Assembly: GCF_007713705.1 (NCBI RefSeq)
Contig: NZ_VMSJ01000001.1
Coordinates: forward strand, 496,001 to 560,000
DNA length: 64,000 nt
Direction of reading: 5' to 3'
Origin: Salinicoccus cyprini
Lineage (GTDB): Bacteria > Bacillota > Bacilli > Staphylococcales > Salinicoccaceae
This document shows, piece by piece, positions 57,152 to 64,000 of the stretch (its first letter is position 1; the number at the start of each line of letters is the position of its first letter). A program made the position numbers and the translations under genes. The notes beneath the pieces are model-generated. The model had not been told where the DNA came from. It saw nothing but the letters and a program-made list of their open reading frames with translations, and ran no database searches.

Positions 57152-60100
57152 GTGAAGGGCAAGGATCAGTTCAATATACTGCTCCAGCAGGCAGGCATAA
57201 AGGGCAACGAAAACTATCTATCGACCGGTACACTGAAAAAAGTCGTATCGGATGATGACAGGCGGCTGTGGGAATTTCATCTTCATTTTGAAAATATGAT
57301 CCCTGCTTCCCTGCGCGCCATGATGGAAGATAGTATCAGCAAGGCTTTTTCGAACATTGCGGATACGAAGCTCTTCATTTCCGCAGATCATTATACGGAT
57401 AAGGACATTCTGGACTATCTCGAATATGCACTGACCGATATCAGCGTCAATGAAAACATCCGTTTCCAGCTGCTCAACTGCGACAAGCAGTTCAAAGGCG
57501 GCACACTGATGTTTTCTGTCCAGAACGATATCGAAGTCGCACATTTCAATAAACATATCAACGGCAATCTGACGTCCGCCTACAGTGTGTATGGCATGCC
57601 GATCAAAGGCATCGAGTTCCATGTCGACAAAGCACTTGATTCCGACAGACGGACAAAACTCGAGGAACGTCTGAAGGAAGAGAAGACCGAGCTTGTTCAG
57701 GGCTTCATCGAACAGCGCAAGGATATGGAAGCGGATATGAAGCAGCAGCAGGAAGATGTCGTCAAGCAGATCGGGAAACCCATGAACATGAATGATATCA
57801 GGCCACTTGAAACCGTTGTGGATGAAGAGTTCAATGTCAAAGTGGAAGGGGTCATCTTCAGCAGTGAAGTGAGAGAGCTCAGAACCGGGCGTAAAATACT
57901 CCAGCTCAAGCTCACCGACTATACGGATTCCATCGCCGCCAAAATGTTCTCAAGGCATGGCAAAAATGACGATGCCGTATTTGATGCACTATCCAAAAAC
58001 GACTGGGTCATCATTGAAGGCAATGTGGAATACGACGAGTTCTCAAGAGATATGGTGCTCATGATCCGCAACCTCAATGTCATCCAGAAGCCCGAGAAGA
58101 CGGATAAAAGTGCTGAAAAGCGTGTCGAGCTCCATCTCCACTCAGAAATGAGCCAGATGGACGGGTTGCGCAATATCGGCGAATATGTCAAACGGGCAAA
58201 GGATTATGGGCATACGGCAATGGCTGTAACCGACCACAATAACGTCCAGGCTTTCCCGGATGCCTATCATGCAGCAGAGAAGCACGGCATCAAAATGATA
58301 TATGGCATGGAAGGGCTGCTTGTCGATGACGGTGCGCCGATCGCCTACAAGCCTCAGGACATCGTGCTCGAGACCCACGACTACGTCGTCTTCGACGTTG
58401 AGACGACCGGTCTGTCATCAAAGTATGACCAGATCATCGAACTTGCCGGTGTCAAAGTGAGAAACGGCGAGATCGTCGACCGTTTCGAGCGGTTCAGCAA
58501 CCCGCATGAGCCATTGACCGAAACGATCAAGGAGATTACCGGCATTACGGATGATATGCTTGTTGATGCACCGCCGATATCCGAAGTCATCAGGGATTTC
58601 GAGGCCTGGGTGGGGGATGCGATATTCGTCGCCCATAACGCAAGCTTCGATATGGGCTTCATTGAAGCGGCCTACAAAAAGGAAGGGCTTGAACCCTACA
58701 CCAATGGGGTCATCGATACACTCGAGCTTTCCCGCGCGATCAACAAGGATTTCAAGAAGCATGGTCTCAATATACTGGCCAAAAAGTACAATGTCGAACT
58801 GACCCAGCACCACCGGGCGATCTATGATGCAGAGGCGACAGCATATATTTTCATCAAGATGCTCTCGCAGATAAAAAAGCTCGGCATCGACAACCACAAC
58901 CACATCAATGAAAAGCTTGCCGATGCCGACTCATACAAGCGCGCCATGCCGACGCACGTCACCATTCTGGTCAAGAACCAGGAAGGCCTGAAAAATCTGT
59001 TCAAGATCGTCTCCGCATCATTGACCGACCATTTCTACAGGACGCCCCGCATCAGAAAGCAGATGCTTGAGAAGCACCGTGCCGGACTGCTGATCGGCAG
59101 CGCGTGTGATTCCGGCGAAGTGTTCACAACAATGATGCAGAAATCATATGAGGAGGCAAAGAAGGTGGCAGCCTTCTATGACTACCTCGAGATTCTGCCG
59201 AAGGCACTCTACAGCCGGCTGCTCGACCGTGAAATCGTGCGGGATGAATCGACGCTCGAGGAGATCATCACAAACATCATCACGCTGGGTGAGGAACTCG
59301 ATAAGCCGGTTGCAGCGACCGGCAACGTCCATTATCTGGATGAATCCGATAAGCTGTGCCGGGATATCCTTGTGAAAAGCAATCCGGGTAATCCGCTCAG
59401 CCGCGGTCGGCTGCCGGACGCACAGTTCAGAACGACCGATGAGATGCTTGATGCATTTTCATTCCTCGACGAATCCGTCAGAAGGGAAGTTGTCATCAAT
59501 GCACCGAACCGGATCGCCGACAGCATCGACACGGTTGTGCCTGTCAAAGATGAGCTGTATACACCGAATATCGAAGGTGCCAACGACCAGATACGTGAAC
59601 TCAGCTACAGCAATGCGCGTGCGCTCTACGGCGAGGAGCTGCCCCAGGTCGTCGTCGACCGTCTGGAGAAGGAGCTTGACAGCATCATCGGCAACGGTTT
59701 TGCGGTCATCTATCTGATCAGTCAGAAGCTCGTGACGAAATCGCTTGAAGATGGCTACCTTGTCGGCTCACGGGGGTCGGTCGGATCGAGCTTTGTAGCG
59801 ACCATGACCGAAATCACCGAAGTCAATCCGCTGCCGCCGCACTATGTATGTCCGGAATGCAGAACGAGCGAGTTCTTCATGGACGGCAGTGTGAGCTCGG
59901 GCTATGACCTTCCTGACAAGAACTGCGGCACATGCGGCAGCACCCTCATCAAGGAGGGGCAGGATATTCCATTTGAGACTTTCCTGGGCTTCAAAGGGGA
60001 CAAAGTACCGGATATCGACTTGAACTTCAGTGGCGACTACCAGCCGGTGGCGCACAACTATACGAAGGAGCTGTTCGGTGAAGACAAGGTGTTCCGTGCA

Positions 60101-61435
60101 GGCACCATCGGTACAGTCGCAGAGAAGACCGCATTCGGCTATGTCAAGGGCTACTTGAATGATAATGGCCTGCAGCGCAGAGGTGCAGAGATCGACCGTC
60201 TCGTTCTCGGCTGCAGCGGTGTCAAACGGACGACCGGACAGCACCCGGGCGGCATCATCGTTGTGCCCGACTATATGGATATATACGATTTTACACCGAT
60301 CCAGTATCCGGCTGACGATGTGGAGTCGGAATGGAAGACGACGCATTTCGACTTCCACTCCATCCATGACAACCTGCTCAAGCTGGATATACTCGGACAC
60401 GATGACCCGACGATGATCCGCATGCTGCAGGATCTCTCGGGCATCGACCCGAAGACTGTTCCTGTGGATGACGCGCGGACCATGTCGCTCTTCAGTTCAC
60501 CGGAAACACTCGGGGTGACGGAAGAGGACATCAACTGCCGCACCGGAACACTCGGTGTACCCGAATTCGGAACCGGGTTCGTCAGGCAGATGCTTGAAGA
60601 CACGAGACCGTCGACATTCAGTGAACTCGTCCAGATTTCAGGATTGTCGCACGGGACGGATGTCTGGCTCGGCAATGCCCAGGACCTCATCAGAAGCGGT
60701 ACATCGGACCTTAAAAATGTCATCGGCTGCCGGGATGACATCATGGTCTACCTGATGTACCAGGGCCTTGAACCCTCTCTCGCATTCAGCATCATGGAGA
60801 AGGTCAGGAAAGGGAAGGGCCTCTCTGAGGAGCATGAATCGGCAATGCGGGAGCAGGGTGTACCGGGCTGGTATATCGACTCCTGCAAGAAGATCAAGTA
60901 CATGTTCCCGAAAGCCCACGCCGCAGCCTACGTGCTGATGGCGGTGAGGATCGCCTACTTCAAAGTGCACCATCCACTTTTCTACTACGCCAGCTACTTC
61001 ACTGTGCGTGCATCGGACTTCGACCTCCTCACGATGGTCAAGGACAGCACGACAATCAAGCACAAGGTCAAAGAGATGAACCAGCGTTTCCAGGAGCTGA
61101 GCAAAAAGGAAAAGGACACGCTCGTAGTGCTGGAGCTTGCCAATGAGATGGCACAGCGCGGCTACAAGATCAGACCCGTGGACGTCGAGAAATCCGACAG
61201 CACCGAGTTCAAAATCGAAGGCGACGCGCTCTACCCGCCATTCCTTGCCGTACCGGGCCTTGGTGCCAGTGTGGCACGACGCATAGTCGAAGCACGGGAT
61301 GAAGAGCCGTTCATATCGAAGGAGGATCTGAACAAGCGTGCCGGCGTCTCCCAGAAGATCGTCGACTATCTGACCGAACTCGGCAGTCTCGATCACCTGC
61401 CCGACAAGGCGCAGCTCTCCATTTTCGACATGTAG
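57152..61435 (+). CDS. polC: DNA polymerase III subunit alpha, Gram-positive type PolC
   Basis: I choose the GTG at 57152, eight bases after ATAGGAG; a GTG at 57143 overlaps that site. The 1427-residue protein has an N-terminal domain, OB fold, PHP domain (HLHSEMSQMDG from about 328) with the inserted DnaQ-like exonuclease (DVETTG, Asp415), then the polymerase core (PDIDLNFSGDYQ) with a Cys4 zinc motif (CPEC...CGTCG) and helix-hairpin-helix near the end. It is the main replicase. Confidence 0.97.
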   Translation: MKGKDQFNILLQQAGIKGNENYLSTGTLKKVVSDDDRRLWEFHLHFENMIPASLRAMMEDSISKAFSNIADTKLFISADHYTDKDILDYLEYALTDISVNENIRFQLLNCDKQFKGGTLMFSVQNDIEVAHFNKHINGNLTSAYSVYGMPIKGIEFHVDKALDSDRRTKLEERLKEEKTELVQGFIEQRKDMEADMKQQQEDVVKQIGKPMNMNDIRPLETVVDEEFNVKVEGVIFSSEVRELRTGRKILQLKLTDYTDSIAAKMFSRHGKNDDAVFDALSKNDWVIIEGNVEYDEFSRDMVLMIRNLNVIQKPEKTDKSAEKRVELHLHSEMSQMDGLRNIGEYVKRAKDYGHTAMAVTDHNNVQAFPDAYHAAEKHGIKMIYGMEGLLVDDGAPIAYKPQDIVLETHDYVVFDVETTGLSSKYDQIIELAGVKVRNGEIVDRFERFSNPHEPLTETIKEITGITDDMLVDAPPISEVIRDFEAWVGDAIFVAHNASFDMGFIEAAYKKEGLEPYTNGVIDTLELSRAINKDFKKHGLNILAKKYNVELTQHHRAIYDAEATAYIFIKMLSQIKKLGIDNHNHINEKLADADSYKRAMPTHVTILVKNQEGLKNLFKIVSASLTDHFYRTPRIRKQMLEKHRAGLLIGSACDSGEVFTTMMQKSYEEAKKVAAFYDYLEILPKALYSRLLDREIVRDESTLEEIITNIITLGEELDKPVAATGNVHYLDESDKLCRDILVKSNPGNPLSRGRLPDAQFRTTDEMLDAFSFLDESVRREVVINAPNRIADSIDTVVPVKDELYTPNIEGANDQIRELSYSNARALYGEELPQVVVDRLEKELDSIIGNGFAVIYLISQKLVTKSLEDGYLVGSRGSVGSSFVATMTEITEVNPLPPHYVCPECRTSEFFMDGSVSSGYDLPDKNCGTCGSTLIKEGQDIPFETFLGFKGDKVPDIDLNFSGDYQPVAHNYTKELFGEDKVFRAGTIGTVAEKTAFGYVKGYLNDNGLQRRGAEIDRLVLGCSGVKRTTGQHPGGIIVVPDYMDIYDFTPIQYPADDVESEWKTTHFDFHSIHDNLLKLDILGHDDPTMIRMLQDLSGIDPKTVPVDDARTMSLFSSPETLGVTEEDINCRTGTLGVPEFGTGFVRQMLEDTRPSTFSELVQISGLSHGTDVWLGNAQDLIRSGTSDLKNVIGCRDDIMVYLMYQGLEPSLAFSIMEKVRKGKGLSEEHESAMREQGVPGWYIDSCKKIKYMFPKAHAAAYVLMAVRIAYFKVHHPLFYYASYFTVRASDFDLLTMVKDSTTIKHKVKEMNQRFQELSKKEKDTLVVLELANEMAQRGYKIRPVDVEKSDSTEFKIEGDALYPPFLAVPGLGASVARRIVEARDEEPFISKEDLNKRAGVSQKIVDYLTELGSLDHLPDKAQLSIFDM

Positions 61436-61442
61436 GTTCAAG

Positions 61443-61471
61443 TTGCAGGCATAATGGCTGTGTGATATAAT
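61443..61471 (+). promoter_or_regulatory. Promoter of the rimP-nusA-infB operon
   Basis: TTGCAG (61443-61448), 17-base spacer and TATAAT (61466-61471) with extended -10 TGa at 61463-61465. It starts just after the polC stop and drives rimP, nusA, ylxR, ylxQ and infB. Confidence 0.75.
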
Positions 61472-61500
61472 TATTATGATATTAAATACCCAGTCACAAG

Positions 61501-61533
61501 GAGAAGAACGGGCGCGCCCGTTCTTCTCTTAGT
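61501..61533 (+). promoter_or_regulatory. Perfect 28-base palindrome in the rimP-nusA leader
   Basis: GAGAAGAACGGGCG and its exact complement CGCCCGTTCTTCTC occupy 61501-61528, about 30 bases after the -10 box, followed by TTAGTTTT. It may act as an attenuator of the nusA operon, as the polC terminator, or as a protein-binding site. The T-run is weaker than at other terminators here. Confidence 0.7.
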
Positions 61534-61555
61534 TTTGAAGGAGGGGAATGGACAT

Positions 61556-62023
61556 ATGAATCGTACTGAACAGAAGGTCATGACACACGCACAGCCACTC
61601 GTCGAAGAAATGGGGTACAAGCTTATCGAAGTGGAGTACGTGAAAGAAGGTCCTGACTACTATCTGAGACTCTATCTCGATAAGAAGGGCGGCATCACAC
61701 TCGAGGACTGTGCCCGGGCAAGTGAAATGCTGAGTGAAAAGCTGGATGAATGGGCAATCATCGAGGGCGGCTATTTCCTGGATGTCTCTTCTCCCGGTGC
61801 CGAGCGTCCGATCAAGGATGACGATGATCTGGAGATGACACTGGACCAGGGCATATATGTCAAAACGTATCAGCAGATCGAAGGCAGCAAGGAATGGACC
61901 GGTATACTGAAACACTTTGATTCTGATACTGTATCCATCGAGTATAAGGACAAGACCCGCACAAAAACAGTGGTCGTCAGCCGCGACAAGATCGCAACGA
62001 TAAGAAAAGCGGTAATATTATGA
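61556..62023 (+). CDS. rimP: Ribosome maturation factor RimP
   Basis: I choose the ATG at 61556 after GAAGGAGGGG. The 155-residue protein has the family motifs GYKLIEVEYVKEG and DVSSPGAERPIKDD, and a C-terminal SH3-like barrel. It acts early in 30S assembly. rimP-nusA-ylxR-ylxQ-infB is one of the best-conserved bacterial operons. Confidence 0.96.
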   Translation: MNRTEQKVMTHAQPLVEEMGYKLIEVEYVKEGPDYYLRLYLDKKGGITLEDCARASEMLSEKLDEWAIIEGGYFLDVSSPGAERPIKDDDDLEMTLDQGIYVKTYQQIEGSKEWTGILKHFDSDTVSIEYKDKTRTKTVVVSRDKIATIRKAVIL

Positions 62024-62039
62024 TTGGAGGCGCTTATAA

Positions 62040-63089
62040 GTGAACCAGGAACTATTGAATGCAATAGAATATCTTGAAAAAGAAAAAAGCATTCCGAGAG
62101 AGGTGCTCATCGAAACAATTGAAGCAGCGCTTCTTACAGCATACAAAAAGAACTACTCCCAGCATCGGAATGTTACGGTCGACCTGAACATGGAAAACGG
62201 CACATACCGTGTCATCTCGAGGAAGGACGTTGTGGAGGAGGTCGAAGATTCCACAGCGGAGATCGACCTTGGGACGGCCCGTACGGTCAACCCGGCATAT
62301 GAAATCGGCGATCCGTTCGATGAGGACGTGACACCGAAGGACTTCAACCGCGTTGGTGCGCAGGCTGCCAAACAGGCTGTCATGCAGCGTCTCCGTGATG
62401 CTGAGCGGGGCATTCTCTACAATGAATTCATCGACAAGGAGGATGAGGTGATGACCGGCCTGATCGACCGTGTCGACCATCGCTTCGTCCACATCCAGCT
62501 GGGTCGTACAGATGCGGTACTGAGCGAATCCGAAAGAATGCCGAATGAAGTCTACCGTCCGAATGACAGGATCAAAGTCTATGTCAATAAGGTCGAACAG
62601 ACGACAAAAGGACCTCAGATATTCGTATCGAGAACCCACCCTAATCTGCTGAAGCGCCTTTTTGAGAAGGAAGTACCTGAAATCTATGATGGTACCGTCG
62701 AAATCATGAGTGTCGCCAGAGAAGCTGGGGAGCGCTCCAAGATCAGCGTATTCGCCAAAAACCCGGACGTGGATGCAGTCGGTTCATGCGTCGGTGCACG
62801 CGGCGCCAGAGTGGAAGCGATCGTCAATGAACTCTCAGGCGAGAAGATCGACATCGTCCTATGGAATGAAGATCCGAAGGTCTTTGTCAAAAATGCACTC
62901 AGCCCGTCCCAGGTCGTCGATGTCATCGTGGATGCAGACAACCAGTCCACAATGGTCATCGTGCCGGATAACCAGTTGTCGCTGGCCATCGGTAAAAGAG
63001 GACAGAACGCACGTCTGGCTGCAAAGCTGACCGGATGGAAGATCGATATCAAAAGCGAATCGGATGCGAGAGAAGAAGGCGTCCTATAA
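62040..63089 (+). CDS. nusA: Transcription elongation/termination factor NusA
   Basis: A GTG start at 62040 follows TTGGAGGCG. The 349-residue protein has the N-terminal RNAP-binding domain, S1 domain (about 135-200) and two KH domains (AIGKRGQNARLAAKLTGWKI in the second). It lacks the acidic repeats of E. coli NusA, as usual in Firmicutes. Confidence 0.97.
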   Translation: MNQELLNAIEYLEKEKSIPREVLIETIEAALLTAYKKNYSQHRNVTVDLNMENGTYRVISRKDVVEEVEDSTAEIDLGTARTVNPAYEIGDPFDEDVTPKDFNRVGAQAAKQAVMQRLRDAERGILYNEFIDKEDEVMTGLIDRVDHRFVHIQLGRTDAVLSESERMPNEVYRPNDRIKVYVNKVEQTTKGPQIFVSRTHPNLLKRLFEKEVPEIYDGTVEIMSVAREAGERSKISVFAKNPDVDAVGSCVGARGARVEAIVNELSGEKIDIVLWNEDPKVFVKNALSPSQVVDVIVDADNQSTMVIVPDNQLSLAIGKRGQNARLAAKLTGWKIDIKSESDAREEGVL

Positions 63090-63111
63090 TAAGATATGCG
63101 GGTGATATATC

Positions 63112-63396
63112 ATGAAGAAGAAAGTACCACTCAGGAAATGTATCCTGACCAATGAAATGCATCCCAAAAAAGACCTCCTGCGCATCGTCGTCACCAAGGA
63201 AGGCGAAGTGGCGGTCGATCCGACCGGCAAGAAGAACGGCCGTGGCAGCTACGTGGTCAAAAATCTTGAAACGGTGGAAAAAGCACGCAAGGGCAGGAAG
63301 CTTGAAGGCAGACTCGGCTTTGACAGCGACACACTCGGTCCTGTCTATGATGAGATCATCCGCCTGATCTACCGTGAGGATATCCCTAAAAGATGA
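63112..63396 (+). CDS. rnpM: YlxR/RnpM RNA-binding protein
   Basis: A 94-residue DUF448 protein with KVPLRKCILTNEMHPKKDLLRIV and GRGSYV motifs. The B. subtilis homologue is reported to modulate RNase P. The stop overlaps the ylxQ ATG (ATGA). Confidence 0.93.
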   Translation: MKKKVPLRKCILTNEMHPKKDLLRIVVTKEGEVAVDPTGKKNGRGSYVVKNLETVEKARKGRKLEGRLGFDSDTLGPVYDEIIRLIYREDIPKR

Positions 63397-63701
63397 CAGA
63401 TAAGATACTGAACCTTCTGGGGCTGGCCAAACGTGCAGGCATGCTGACGACCGGGGAAGACAAGACGATAGAAGCCATCCAGCACAAGAAGGCTAAAGTG
63501 GTCTTCATTGCAAGCGATGCAGGAGACAGCACAGCGAAAAAAGTCAGGAATAAATGCAGCTACTACAACGTACCGTTGATTGATGACTATACCAACGAGA
63601 ACCTCAGTATTGCGACGGGCGCACCAAACCGCGTGGTATTGTCAGTGACAGATCCAGGTTTCAGCCGGAAGATGCTGCAGCTTAAAGAGAAAGGAAAGTG
63701 A
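63393..63701 (+). CDS. rplGA: L7Ae-family ribosomal protein YlxQ
   Basis: A 102-residue L7Ae/L30e-fold protein (LLGLAKRAGMLTTGEDKTIEAI, VVFIASDAGDSTAKKV). It is likely to bind kink-turn RNA. It always sits between ylxR and infB in this operon. Confidence 0.92.
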   Translation: MTDKILNLLGLAKRAGMLTTGEDKTIEAIQHKKAKVVFIASDAGDSTAKKVRNKCSYYNVPLIDDYTNENLSIATGAPNRVVLSVTDPGFSRKMLQLKEKGK

Positions 63702-63705
63702 TTCG

Positions 63706-64000
63706 ATGAGTAAAATCAGAATCTATGAATATGCAAAAGAGAGCGGAGTCGCAAGCAAAGAAGTGATCGAGTTCCTCCAGGCGAGAGATATTGAAGTCAA
63801 AAGCCACATGAAGTCGTTGGAAGACAACGAAGTTGAGCTTCTGAACAAGGAATTCAGGAAATCCAATGCTTCCAGCAACTCCGGTTCAAACAGGAAGCCG
63901 GCGAACCAGGGCGGCCAGAAACAGTCCGGCAGCCAGAACCAGGGCAGCCAGAGACAGAACAACAATACGAACCAGGGCGGCGGCCAGAGACAGAACAACA
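63706..64000 (+). CDS. infB: Translation initiation factor IF-2 (3'-truncated by window edge)
   Basis: The ATG at 63706 follows AAAGGAAAGTG. The first 98 residues are visible: an IF2 N-terminal domain (KIRIYEYAKESGVASKEVIEFL) and the start of a Gly/Gln/Asn-rich linker (QGGQKQSGSQNQGSQRQ). The GTPase domain lies beyond the window. Confidence 0.96.
   Translation, partial: MSKIRIYEYAKESGVASKEVIEFLQARDIEVKSHMKSLEDNEVELLNKEFRKSNASSNSGSNRKPANQGGQKQSGSQNQGSQRQNNNTNQGGGQRQNN

Noticed and set aside
60638-61441. 267-residue minus-strand ORF opposite the polC 3' end
   Set aside because: Antisense shadow; no upstream ribosome site and no recognisable fold.
63890-64000. Short repeated CAG/AAC-rich units near the right edge
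   Set aside because: This is the low-complexity Gly/Gln/Asn linker of IF-2, common in the family, not a regulatory or mobile repeat.
1-64000. tRNA, rRNA, phage, defence or secretion islands
   Set aside because: I scanned intergenic regions and gene contents by eye and saw none; most gaps are short and explained by promoters and terminators.

Overview
The window is a stretch of ordinary chromosome from a low-GC-lineage Gram-positive (Firmicutes) with roughly balanced base composition. Gene order and protein content point to the family Staphylococcaceae, and the base composition and the closeness of one gene to Jeotgalicoccus OleT suggest Salinicoccus, Jeotgalicoccus or a neighbour. This placement rests on reading the sequence, not on a database search. 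Sixty-five protein genes are called; the first (priA) and last (infB) run off the ends. Almost all lie on the plus strand. No rRNA, tRNA, CRISPR array, insertion sequence or prophage was found.

Layout. 1-7.8 kb: priA-fmt-rsmB-rlmN-stp-prkC (replication restart, initiator tRNA formylation, rRNA methylation, Ser/Thr signalling). 7.8-10.2 kb: an accessory insert with an OleT-like CYP152 fatty-acid P450, a SirB/CbiX-like chelatase and a rhodanese. 10.3-13.4 kb: rsgA-rpe-thiN-DUF554, then rpmB on the minus strand. 13.4-13.8 kb: a 412-base non-coding gap. 13.8-20.1 kb: Asp23-family gene, fakA, sdaAB-sdaAA, recG and a class A sortase. 20.2-23.7 kb: the fatty-acid/phospholipid regulon fapR-plsX-fabD-fabG-acpP, with a clear FapR operator. 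23.8-33.2 kb: rnc-smc-ftsY-ylxM-ffh, then rpsP-khpA-rimM-trmD-rplS. 33.3-37.2 kb: a minus-strand operon of GT2 glycosyltransferase, GtcA/GtrA flippase and YfhO, matching the three-component teichoic acid glycosylation system. 37.3-42.1 kb: rbgA-rnhB, sucCD, dprA. 42.2-48.0 kb: topA-xerC-hslVU-codY, with no trmFO between topA and xerC. 48.2-57.1 kb: rpsB-tsf-pyrH-frr and uppS-cdsA-dxr-rseP-proS. 57.2-64 kb: polC, then rimP-nusA-ylxR-ylxQ-infB.

The core is translation, envelope-lipid and replication housekeeping in many small operons with overlapping stop/start codons, including TTG and GTG starts. Sites that could be read include about a dozen promoters, a FapR operator, r-protein leaders and many Rho-independent terminators.

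I did not find an obviously new multi-gene system. The most interesting items are the OleT-like P450 with the decarboxylase-type active-site residues, the clustered YfhO-GtcA-GT2 module, srtA placed between recG and fapR, a PrkC with five PASTA repeats, the missing trmFO, and a perfect 28-base palindrome just downstream of the rimP-nusA promoter.
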